A stretch of DNA of 42,090 bases. It comes from Neorhizobium sp. SHOUNA12A (lineage in GTDB: Bacteria; Pseudomonadota; Alphaproteobacteria; Rhizobiales; Rhizobiaceae). This document shows positions 8,815 to 16,164 of the stretch, piece after piece. The notes beneath the pieces are model-generated. The model was not told where the DNA came from, made no database searches, and saw only the letters and a program-made list of their open reading frames with translations. The stretch lies in the NCBI RefSeq assembly GCF_023006505.1, contig NZ_JALBGV010000055.1:1-42090 (forward strand), read 5' to 3'. How positions within the stretch are numbered: the stretch's first letter is position 1; each line of letters opens with the position of its first letter. A program made the position numbers and the translations under genes.

Positions 8815-9204
8815 ATGAAACACGCCCTCTTTGCCGCCCTCCTGGCCGCCTCGCCTGTCGCCCTTGTCGCTCCCTCGCCCGCTGCGGCGCAATCGCCACA
8901 GCTCGAACAGGCCTGCATCTCGGTCGCCAAGAATTTCCTGCTGGTGCCCTCGCTGAAGACGGGTATCGTCCAGTCCTTCCCGGAACTGGACCCGCCGGGC
9001 GCGCGGCTGACCTATTCCACCCGCGAGGAGCCCAAGCCGACCGATTTCAGCAACGAGATCGAATGCGAGTTCGACAAGGGGCAGCCGCCCTTCCGCTTGC
9101 AGCGCTTCTGCATTTCCGACACCTGCTACGGCCCCAACGAACAGGACCAGGACCGTCGCCGCCGTTACCTGGAGGTCAGGGCGCTGATGGACCGGCAGAA
9201 GTGA
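8815..9204 (+). CDS. Small periplasmic protein of unknown function with four cysteines
   Basis: The protein has 129 residues. A clear Sec signal peptide (MKHALFAALLAASPVALVAPSPAAA, cut after AAA at about residue 25) precedes a mature domain of about 104 residues. The mature part has four cysteines (in EQACISV, IECEF, RFCIS and TCYG), suggesting two disulfides in the periplasm. No family was recognised. The frame is open from 8764, but ATG 8815 has GGGAG upstream and starts exactly at the signal peptide. It lies alone on the plus strand between recO and the PAS gene. Confidence 0.7.
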   Translation: MKHALFAALLAASPVALVAPSPAAAQSPQLEQACISVAKNFLLVPSLKTGIVQSFPELDPPGARLTYSTREEPKPTDFSNEIECEFDKGQPPFRLQRFCISDTCYGPNEQDQDRRRRYLEVRALMDRQK

Positions 9205-9214
9205 GGCGGGGAAC

Positions 9215-9712
9215 CTATTTGCCGAGCACGTTGAGCGCCGAGGTGAGATAGCGCGCGGCGAGCATCTGGCGGCGTTTGGTGGCAAGCCAGAGAGCGGCGC
9301 GGCAATGGTGCTCCAGCGGATCGGTCGCCGCAGCCGCCGTGGGCTGGATCATCACGGTGCCTGAATAGATATACGGGACACCCTCGGCATCGCGCAGACA
9401 CCGACCATTCGCTGCGACGTCGATCCGGCGCCCGTCCGGATGGGTGACGCGGTAGTTTTCCTGGTATGCGAACCCTGTGACGATCGCATCGTGGATCGCC
9501 TTTGCGACCCGCTGCCTATCGCCCTCGTTGATGTAGCGGATGACCCTCTCGATCGGGGCGCCGGCAGCCAGTTCCTGATCCGAAACGCCGAATATGGAGG
9601 CAATCACCTGATCGCCATACACCTTGTTTTCCGGCACGATCCAACTGTAGAAGCCGACGGAATTCGGATCATCCGAGCCCGTGCCTTCATCTGCTGATCC
9701 GCCATCCGACAT
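9215..9712 (-). CDS. PAS-domain protein without an attached output domain
   Basis: The protein has 165 residues, and a single PAS fold covers about residues 18-122. The segment FYSWIVPENKVYGDQVIASIFGVSDQEL resembles the PAS_3 opening, and YRVTHPDGRRIDVAANGRCLRDAEGVPYIYSGT matches the PAC-like end. No kinase, GGDEF or DNA-binding domain follows; the C-terminal 40 residues are helical and basic. PAS domains sense small ligands, redox state or light, so this may signal by protein contact. ATG 9712 has GGAGAG upstream. It lies downstream of era on the same strand, about 170 bases away. Confidence 0.75.
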   Translation of the reverse strand: MSDGGSADEGTGSDDPNSVGFYSWIVPENKVYGDQVIASIFGVSDQELAAGAPIERVIRYINEGDRQRVAKAIHDAIVTGFAYQENYRVTHPDGRRIDVAANGRCLRDAEGVPYIYSGTVMIQPTAAAATDPLEHHCRAALWLATKRRQMLAARYLTSALNVLGK

Positions 9713-9879
9713 TCATGACTCTCCGCGCCATTTTGCCGATAAATTGGATCTTCGGCTCAACGTTAGCAAGTCATTATAATGATGGATAAAAATCGCTAAC
9801 GAGATACTCCGTCCGTGGGTATCGCTCGCGGCGGTTGACGCCGCCACGTGGCGGCGCTGGCGGATGTGGCAGCGTTGGT

Positions 9880-10836
9880 TCAGGACTTCGGGAATTCCAG
9901 GCCCATCTCGCGAAAACGCTCGGGATCGTCGCCCCAGTTCTCGCGGACCTTGACGAACAGGAAGAGGTGGACCGGCTGTTCGAGGATTTCGGAGAGTTCC
10001 TTGCGGGACGCGGTGGAGATTGCCTTGATGGCGTCGCCGTTCTTGCCGAGCGCGATCTTCTTCTGGCTGTCGCGCTCCACGTAGATGACCTGTTCGATGC
10101 GCACCGAACCGTCCTTGCGCTCCTCCCATTTCTCCGTCTCGACATGGCTGGCGTAGGGGAGTTCCTGGTGGAGGCGCAGGAAGAGCTTTTCACGGGTGAT
10201 CTCGGCGGCCAGTTGGCGCATCGGCAGGTCGGAGATCTGGTCTTCAGGGTAATACCAGGGGCCTTCCGGCAAGGTTTTGGCAAGGTAGTCCATCAGGTCG
10301 TCGCAGCCGGAGCCTGTGGTTGCCGAGACCATGAAGGTGCGCTCGAATGGCACCGCTTCGTTGGCGGCGGCGGCGAGCTTCAGCAGGTCCTCGTGGCGGA
10401 CGCGGTCGATCTTGTTCAAGACCAGGATTTTCGGCTGATGGACTTCCTTCAAGCCTTCGAGGATTGCCTCGGCGTCGCCGCGGATGCCGCGTTCGCTGTC
10501 GATCAGGAGCAGGATCAGGTCGGCATCCTTGGCCCCGCCCCAGGCCGAGGTCACCATGGCGCGGTCGAGCCTACGGCGCGGCTTGAAGATGCCGGGCGTG
10601 TCCATGAAGACGATCTGGGCGTTGTCGTGGATGGCGATGCCGCGCACGATGGCGCGCGTCGTCTGCACCTTGTGGCTGACGATCGAGACCTTCGCGCCGA
10701 CGAGCCGGTTGAGAAGCGTCGATTTGCCGGCATTGGTGGGGCCGATCAGCGCCACGAAGCCGGAATGGGTCGGGCCACCAGCCTGGGTTTTGCCGGCTTC
10801 GTTCTCTTCACCGGGAATGTTGTCGTTTTCGGTCAT
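9880..10836 (-). CDS. era: GTPase Era
   Basis: Era is an essential GTPase that binds the 3' end of 16S rRNA and matures the 30S subunit. The 318-residue protein shows GPTNAGKS (G1, about 32-39), a TTR segment (G2), DTPG (G3), NKID (G4) and SAT (G5), then a C-terminal KH domain containing YVERDSQKKIALGKNGDAIK. The first 25 residues are a polar extension. An in-frame TTG exists at 10845, but ATG 10836 fits better, with GGA five bases upstream and a 10-base gap after the rnc stop. The close spacing indicates one transcript with rnc and lepB. Confidence 0.96.
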   Translation of the reverse strand: MTENDNIPGEENEAGKTQAGGPTHSGFVALIGPTNAGKSTLLNRLVGAKVSIVSHKVQTTRAIVRGIAIHDNAQIVFMDTPGIFKPRRRLDRAMVTSAWGGAKDADLILLLIDSERGIRGDAEAILEGLKEVHQPKILVLNKIDRVRHEDLLKLAAAANEAVPFERTFMVSATTGSGCDDLMDYLAKTLPEGPWYYPEDQISDLPMRQLAAEITREKLFLRLHQELPYASHVETEKWEERKDGSVRIEQVIYVERDSQKKIALGKNGDAIKAISTASRKELSEILEQPVHLFLFVKVRENWGDDPERFREMGLEFPKS

Positions 10837-10846
10837 GGTGTCCAAT

Positions 10847-11563
10847 TCATTGTTCGGCAGCGGGTTTCTGCCACACGCCTTCGCGCTCGAGCATCTTTGT
10901 GGCGGCCACCTGTTCGGCGGCGCGCTTGGAACGGTCCACGCCGGTTTCCGGCGCCACGCCGGTTACCTCGACGGTCACCGTGAAACGGGGATCATGATCC
11001 GGTCCGGAGCGTTCGTCGACCCTGTAGGCGGGCGTCAGGCCGAATTTCGCATGCGCCCATTCCTGCAGCTCCGTCTTGGCATCGCGCCGCGCGCCGTCGG
11101 CGCGGGTGGCGCGGGCTTCCCAATACCTGATGATGAAGCCGCGGGCAGCTTCCAGCCCGCCATCCAGATAGAGCGCGGCGATCAGGCTTTCGACCACGTC
11201 GGCACGCACGTTCATCATCCGCTTGCCGGTCAGCTTCTTGACGTCGGCGCCGGTGCGGATGAACCGATGCAGTTCCAGTTCGTCGGCAACAACGGCGCAG
11301 CTGTCAGCGCTGACAAGCTGGTTCAGACGCACGGAAAGCTCGCCTTCGGCGGCAGTGCGGAACGTTTTGAACAGCAGTTCGGCGACGCAGAGACCGAGCA
11401 CGCGGTCGCCCAGGAATTCCAGCCGCTCGTAATTAGCACTCTTGGCGGACCCGGTGCTCGCATGGGTGAGCGCCCGGTCCAGCCATTGCTTGTCGGCGAA
11501 TTCATGACCGATGGCTTTTTCAAGCTGGCCGCGTTCCTCCGCCGAAAGCGTCTTTGACTTCAT
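10847..11563 (-). CDS. rnc: Ribonuclease III
   Basis: RNase III cuts double-stranded RNA in rRNA precursors, some mRNAs and sRNA duplexes. The 238-residue protein has the signature NYERLEFLGDRVLGL at about 44-58, with the metal-binding Glu and Asp residues, and a second acidic site near ADVVESLIAALYLDGG. A C-terminal dsRNA-binding domain follows (DAKTELQEWAHAKFG ... KRAAEQVAATKML). The frame is open to 11611, but ATG 11563 overlaps the lepB stop as TGATG, a classic translational-coupling junction, and matches the usual protein start. Confidence 0.95.
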   Translation of the reverse strand: MKSKTLSAEERGQLEKAIGHEFADKQWLDRALTHASTGSAKSANYERLEFLGDRVLGLCVAELLFKTFRTAAEGELSVRLNQLVSADSCAVVADELELHRFIRTGADVKKLTGKRMMNVRADVVESLIAALYLDGGLEAARGFIIRYWEARATRADGARRDAKTELQEWAHAKFGLTPAYRVDERSGPDHDPRFTVTVEVTGVAPETGVDRSKRAAEQVAATKMLEREGVWQKPAAEQ

Positions 11564-12312
11564 CACCGGACGACCTTGAAAATCCGATCCCAGCGCATGT
11601 TGGTCGGCCATTTCCAGATTTCGCGGAACGAGGTGTCGTTGCCGAGCGAGAAGAAGATGACGCTGGCGCGGCCGACCAGATTTTCGGCGGGCACGTAACC
11701 AACGTCGAAACGGCTATCGAGCGAGTTGTCGCGGTTGTCGCCCATGAAGAAATAATGATCCGCCGGAACCACGAATTCCTGGGTGTTGTCGCCGCGCGAA
11801 ACCGGTGAATGGTCGAGCGTGTCATAGGTGACACCGTTGTCGAGCGTTTCGCGGAAAACCGGCACGTCGGTGCCCGGATCGAGGCTGTAATCGGAGGTAA
11901 AGGCGCCGTCGCCCTGTTTGGGGACCGGCTTGCCGTTGACGAACAGCACGCCGTTGGTGACCTGGACGCGGTCGCCCGGCAGGCCGATCAGGCGCTTGAT
12001 ATAGTCGACATCCGGATGGCTCGGCAGGCGGAAAACGATGACGTCGCCACGCTTCGGCTGGTTGAATTCCAGGATACGGCCGGAGAACAGGTCAGGCGAG
12101 AACGGCAGCGAATATTTCGAATAACCATAGGCGAACTTGTTGACGAAGATATAGTCGCCGACGAGCAGGGTCGGCATCATCGAGCCGGACGGGATGGTGA
12201 AAGGCTGGAAGAGCACGGTGCGGATCACCATCGCCAGCAGCAGAGCCTGGATGATGACCTTGATGTTTTCCCAGAGGCTGTTCTGCGACTTCGTCTCGGC
12301 TTTGTCGGACAC
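11563..12312 (-). CDS. lepB: Signal peptidase I
   Basis: LepB removes Sec and Tat signal peptides at the outer face of the inner membrane. The 249-residue protein has one N-terminal membrane helix (VIIQALLLAMVIRTVLF). The catalytic Ser is in IPSGSMMPTL (S44), the general-base Lys in DYIKRLIGLPGD (K106), and the family box GDNRDNSLDSR comes later. The start codon is GTG at 12312 with only a weak purine-rich stretch before it. Its stop overlaps the rnc start by one base. It would process the many signal peptides encoded in this window, including the seven-gene peptide array. Confidence 0.95.
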   Translation of the reverse strand: MSDKAETKSQNSLWENIKVIIQALLLAMVIRTVLFQPFTIPSGSMMPTLLVGDYIFVNKFAYGYSKYSLPFSPDLFSGRILEFNQPKRGDVIVFRLPSHPDVDYIKRLIGLPGDRVQVTNGVLFVNGKPVPKQGDGAFTSDYSLDPGTDVPVFRETLDNGVTYDTLDHSPVSRGDNTQEFVVPADHYFFMGDNRDNSLDSRFDVGYVPAENLVGRASVIFFSLGNDTSFREIWKWPTNMRWDRIFKVVR

Positions 12313-12395
12313 GTTTAACGTCTTTCTGTTCGGCGCGGCTGTTGCCAGCGGTTTTGCGTTCTCTAAACCCTTCGCAAAGCGGCGGCAATGGTCGA

Positions 12396-12797
12396 TTAGG
12401 CTGCGAGGCGCGCTTCGATCACCACAAAGGCTTGCGCATAAGGGTATTCATCGGTGATCGTGATGTGAATAACCGCTTCGTGACCCGCCGGCATCATGCT
12501 CGCGAGACGTTCGGCGGCGCCATTGGTGAGCACCATGGTCGGCCGTCCGCCGGGCAGGTTGACGACGCCCATGTCCTTCCAGAACACGCCGTGGGCAATG
12601 CCGGTGCCGAGCGCCTTGGAGCAGGCTTCCTTGGCGGCGAAACGTTTGGCATAGGAGGCGGCGCGGTTCTGGCGGCGGTCGGATTTCGCCCGCTCGATCT
12701 CGGTGAAACAGCGATGGGTAAAACGCTCGCCAAACCTCTCGATGGATTTTTCCACGCGTCTTATGTCGATGAGGTCACTGCCCATGCCGATGATCAT
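12396..12797 (-). CDS. acpS: Holo-[acyl-carrier-protein] synthase
   Basis: AcpS transfers 4'-phosphopantetheine from CoA to acyl carrier protein. The 133-residue protein has the two family motifs: IGMGSDLIDIRRVE with the magnesium-binding Asp (D8), and KRFAAKEACSKALGTG with Glu (E57). ATG 12797 has AGGAAG upstream. It precedes lepB-rnc-era on the same strand. In E. coli the same genes occur as lepB-rnc-era-recO-pdxJ-acpS, so the cluster is conserved but reordered here, and no pdxJ is present in the window. Confidence 0.94.
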   Translation of the reverse strand: MIIGMGSDLIDIRRVEKSIERFGERFTHRCFTEIERAKSDRRQNRAASYAKRFAAKEACSKALGTGIAHGVFWKDMGVVNLPGGRPTMVLTNGAAERLASMMPAGHEAVIHITITDEYPYAQAFVVIEARLAA

Positions 12798-12837
12798 GAA
12801 ATCTTCCTCACGGCGCCAGGCCGGTTCTCGTCAGTCT

Positions 12838-13398
12838 TTATACTGACTTGAGGGCTCCGGCCCGTGCCGTCAAGCGTTCCAGCCGCCGGTTGCGGAAACT
12901 GCGCACGCCCAGATAGGTGACCGCGTAGAAAACCAGGCCGCACAGGATACCCGGCGGCAGGGAGCCGATCAGCATCGGCTCGAGGATCGGCCGCCAGAGC
13001 TGCGAGAAATCGAGATGGTGGAACAGTCGGCCGAGATCGAGATGATCGTGGCCGGAGGCTTCGTTGCCGAGCAAGGTCTCGCCGATCTTCCAGGTGAGCG
13101 GCCAGATGATCGGACAGGTGACGGGATTGGCAAACGTGGTGCCGAGGGCTGCGGCGATCATGCTGCCGCCGAAGAGATAGGCGAGCGGGATGGCAAACAG
13201 GATGTGGAGGCCGAGGAAGGGCGTCCAGGCGCTGATCACGCCGATCGCGAGGCCTGCCGCGACTGCGTGCGGGGAGCCGCCGATGCGCATGACCTTCAGG
13301 CGATAATAATCGAGGACGCGGCGAAAGCCCTTGGGAGGCAGGACGGCACGGCGCAGTCTTTCACGAAATGCAAGCGGTGTACGGCGGCGAAACGGCAT
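12838..13398 (-). CDS. DUF2062 inner-membrane protein
   Basis: The 186-residue protein has the DUF2062 pattern: a basic N-terminus, then SPHAVAAGLAIGVISAWTPFLGLHILFAIPLAYLF, then AALGTTFANPVTCPIIWPLTWKIGE, and a last hydrophobic helix near the C-terminus. Proteins of this family are membrane-embedded and of unknown function. It lies about 40 bases upstream of acpS on the same strand and may open that operon. No good ribosome binding site precedes ATG 13398, so the start is less certain than the family. Confidence 0.85.
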   Translation of the reverse strand: MPFRRRTPLAFRERLRRAVLPPKGFRRVLDYYRLKVMRIGGSPHAVAAGLAIGVISAWTPFLGLHILFAIPLAYLFGGSMIAAALGTTFANPVTCPIIWPLTWKIGETLLGNEASGHDHLDLGRLFHHLDFSQLWRPILEPMLIGSLPPGILCGLVFYAVTYLGVRSFRNRRLERLTARAGALKSV

Positions 13399-13630
13399 AG
13401 GGGCGCATCTGGTTCAGCAGCGGGATATTCATCCGTCGGCTGCGGGAATCTTCGATCGAACAGGCTTTAGCCCAAGCCGAAGATGATGGCGAAAATTTGC
13501 CCGTCTCGCATGAGACAAGGTTTTCGCGGAGGTGATCAGGCCTTCGGCCGCATCGAGGCAGCACGGGAAGACCCACATCTGCCGCGCGGCGATTTTCCGC
13601 GCGAACGGGTGGCTGATCGGAACGTGTCGC

Positions 13631-13786
13631 TTAGAAGGACGACTTGCGGAACATGCCGCGGTCGACCTGGCGCATGCGGAATTCAAGGTCGATCCGGTCC
13701 TTGGATTCGTTCAGATAGGCGACTTCACGGTCCTGGGTGGAGGGAACGCGGAAAGCGCGGGCGAACTTGCGTACTGAGTCAAACAT
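13631..13786 (-). CDS. DUF3563-like small protein
   Basis: The 51-residue protein begins MFDSVRKFARAFRVP and continues REVAYLNESKDRIDLEFRMRQVDRGMFR, which resembles DUF3563: a short amphipathic start, an 'EAYLAES.D..DLE.R.R..DR' helix, and little else. The function of the family is unknown. The frame is open from 13837, but the upstream 17 residues do not fit the family, and ATG 13786 is preceded by a purine-rich GAGAAAGAAA. It stands alone between the DUF2062 gene and the FAD oxidoreductase. Confidence 0.75.
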   Translation of the reverse strand: MFDSVRKFARAFRVPSTQDREVAYLNESKDRIDLEFRMRQVDRGMFRKSSF

Positions 13787-14074
13787 GATGTTTTCTTTCT
13801 CTCTTATATTGCACTGCACCAATATATGACGCGGCATCGCGCTTTACCAACGCCGCAACTGCTGGTCAGCCCTGCGTGGGAAGCATGGCGGGTTAATCCG
13901 GATGCGCATGAAATAGGCGGACGCAGGAAGCCGTTGGGAGCCGGGCTTCATCACCTAGCGTGAATCGAGAAAGCTCTATCGGCGTATTGGTGTCTTTTCC
14001 ACGCTGCTTTTCCTTGGCTAAATCACCTTTTGGATCGTCGGGCGTGACGGTCCGCAGAAATCAGGGAGGATGCC

Positions 14075-15553
14075 ATGACTGATCAGAAGGTTTCGGTGAA
14101 GGAGATACGCCAGAACGAGAACCGCTTCCTGAGCTCCGATATCTTCGAATCGGGGCACTATGTCTTCCCGCGCCGCAACGGCGAAGGCGTTTTCCGGGAG
14201 GAGGCCCGCGACATTCCGGTCTATCATCGCTGCGACGTACTCGTCGTGGGCGGTGGGCCATCCGGAACCGCCGCAGCGCTTGCCGCCGCGCGAACCGGGG
14301 CGGAGGTCGTGGTGCTGGAGCGCTATAACCATCTCGGCGGGCTTTCCACCGGAGGCGTGGTGATCTGGATCGACCGGATGACCGACTGGGAGGGACGCCA
14401 GGTCATTCGCGGTTTTGCCGAGGAGGTTCTCGGCCGCCTTCCCCCTGAAGCCGTCGCCGGGCCGGACAGGAGCCTGTGGGGGCAGGGGGACGCGGATCTC
14501 GCAAAATACTGGCGGCTGCGCACCTCCGCCTTTCATGGGATCGTTACCTGGGCGCCTACGATCGACCCTGAAAGACTGAAGCTGATCTCGCAGGAAATGC
14601 TGATCGAGGCGGGCGTGCGGATCGTCTTCCATTCCTGGGCAGCGACCCCGGTGGTCGAGGACGGCGCGGTAAAAGGCGTCATCTTCGAAAGCAAGGAGGG
14701 ACGCCAGGGGATCATGGCCAAGGTCGTGGTGGACTGCACCGGCGACGGCGATGTTTTTGCGCGCGCAGGAGCGAGTTTCGAGGCCGATATCGAGGAAGGC
14801 GACGTCCATCACTCGATGAATACCGGCTTCATGCTGGGCGGCGTGGACATGGAAACATGGCTGACATTCCGTGCCACCCAGGAGCAGGCCTTTGCCGACT
14901 TCAACACGCTCGGGCGCGAAGAGCTCGGCTTCTTCCAGACGCCCTACGTTTCCTGGCGCAACGACATCGCGCTGTTCCTCGGCCCGCGGCAATCGGGGCT
15001 TTCGGCGCTCAATGTCGACGATATGACCGAGGTCGAGATCCGCTCGCACCGGTTCATGCAGTCGCATTGCGAATTCTTCAGGAAACATGCGCCGGGATTC
15101 CAGGACGCCTACATGCTGCTCAGCGCGCCTCAACTCGGCGTCCGGCACACGCGGCGTCTGGCGGGCGCCGGCCGGGTCGAGCGCAGCCAGTGGCCGGTCG
15201 GTGCCGTTCTGCCGGATGAAATCGGCGTCAGTCCCTCGGTCTCGCCGAAGTTTCCGGTGATCTCAGTACCGTACGGAGCACTTGTGCCGGCAAGGCTGGA
15301 TGGACTGCTGGCCGCCGGGCGACACATCTCCTGCGATGCCAACAGCCACGGTTTCATGCGCGAAATTCCGCAGTGCTGGCTGACCGGCCAGGCGGCGGGT
15401 GTCGCGGCGGGCATTGCGGCCAACCGTGGCGTGGCACCGCGGAATGTGGATATTGCCGAGCTGCAGTCGACCTTGCGGGCTCAAGGCGCCTTCGTGCGGG
15501 ATGCGAGCGAGGCTGCTGCGATGGTGAGCCAGGCGGAGACGGTGCAGGACTGA
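14075..15553 (+). CDS. FAD-dependent oxidoreductase (FAD_oxidored family)
   Basis: The 492-residue protein has a Rossmann dinucleotide-binding site at about 53-80 (CDVLVVGGGPSGTAAALAAARTGAEVVVLE). This is followed by RYNHLGGLSTGGVVIW, which is characteristic of the FAD_oxidored family of succinate dehydrogenase/fumarate reductase-like flavoproteins. A second flavin-contact region appears near VVDCTGDGDVFARAGA. The C-terminal GLLAAGRHISCDANSHGFMREIPQCWLTGQAAGVAAGIA is the usual FAD-binding closure. The substrate is unknown and no dedicated partner gene is adjacent. ATG 14075 has GGGAGGA a few bases upstream. Confidence 0.85.
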   Translation: MTDQKVSVKEIRQNENRFLSSDIFESGHYVFPRRNGEGVFREEARDIPVYHRCDVLVVGGGPSGTAAALAAARTGAEVVVLERYNHLGGLSTGGVVIWIDRMTDWEGRQVIRGFAEEVLGRLPPEAVAGPDRSLWGQGDADLAKYWRLRTSAFHGIVTWAPTIDPERLKLISQEMLIEAGVRIVFHSWAATPVVEDGAVKGVIFESKEGRQGIMAKVVVDCTGDGDVFARAGASFEADIEEGDVHHSMNTGFMLGGVDMETWLTFRATQEQAFADFNTLGREELGFFQTPYVSWRNDIALFLGPRQSGLSALNVDDMTEVEIRSHRFMQSHCEFFRKHAPGFQDAYMLLSAPQLGVRHTRRLAGAGRVERSQWPVGAVLPDEIGVSPSVSPKFPVISVPYGALVPARLDGLLAAGRHISCDANSHGFMREIPQCWLTGQAAGVAAGIAANRGVAPRNVDIAELQSTLRAQGAFVRDASEAAAMVSQAETVQD

Positions 15554-15555
15554 CC

Positions 15556-15993
15556 TCAGGTGAGTTCCTGGGCCAGTCCGATGAGAAGCCCGCCAGGCCC
15601 GCGGATGTAGCAGAGCCGGTACACGTCTTGATAGTCGACGACCTCGCCTACGAGCTCAGCGCCGCGCGCGCGGAGCCTTTCAAGCGTCTCGCCGATGTCG
15701 TCCACGGTGAACATGACGCGAAGGTAGCCGAGCGCGTTGACCGGGGCGTTCCGGTGATCTTCGACGATTGGCGGCGTGAGGAAGCGGGAGAGCTCGAACC
15801 GGCTGTGGCCATCCGGTGTGCGCATCATGGCAATCTCGACATGCTGATTGCCCAACCCGGTAACGCGTCCGGCCCATTCTCCTTCGATTGTCGCCCGCCC
15901 TTCGAGCTCAAGGCCGAGTTCGCGAAAGAAATCAATCGTCACGTCGAGATCCTCGACGACGATTCCTACATTGTCCATCCGCTTGAGCGCCAT
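15556..15993 (-). CDS. VOC-family (glyoxalase/bleomycin-resistance fold) protein
   Basis: The protein has 145 residues. It contains paired beta-alpha-beta-beta-beta modules: MDNVGIVVEDLDVTIDFFRELGLELEGRA with HVEIAMM in the first half, and YLRVMFTVDDIGETLERLRARGAELVGEVV with YIRGPGGLLIGLAQEL in the second. This is the vicinal oxygen chelate fold. Members include glyoxalases, dioxygenases and resistance proteins, and the sequence alone does not say which. It is convergent with the FAD oxidoreductase, with 2 bases between the stop codons. Confidence 0.85.
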   Translation of the reverse strand: MALKRMDNVGIVVEDLDVTIDFFRELGLELEGRATIEGEWAGRVTGLGNQHVEIAMMRTPDGHSRFELSRFLTPPIVEDHRNAPVNALGYLRVMFTVDDIGETLERLRARGAELVGEVVDYQDVYRLCYIRGPGGLLIGLAQELT

Positions 15994-16164
15994 GTTTCCA
16001 ATCTCCGATGGGTCGGTTCACTCTACAAGGTGTTCGCCTCGTCTGACAAAAGACGTTCGGGGCACACCAATACCGACAGCCATCCGCGCTGAATCGGCCG
16101 TTTCCACATCAGAAGCTTGAATGAGGGGCCGCCTCGAACCTACGGCCCCTTTTCAAACGGTCTC

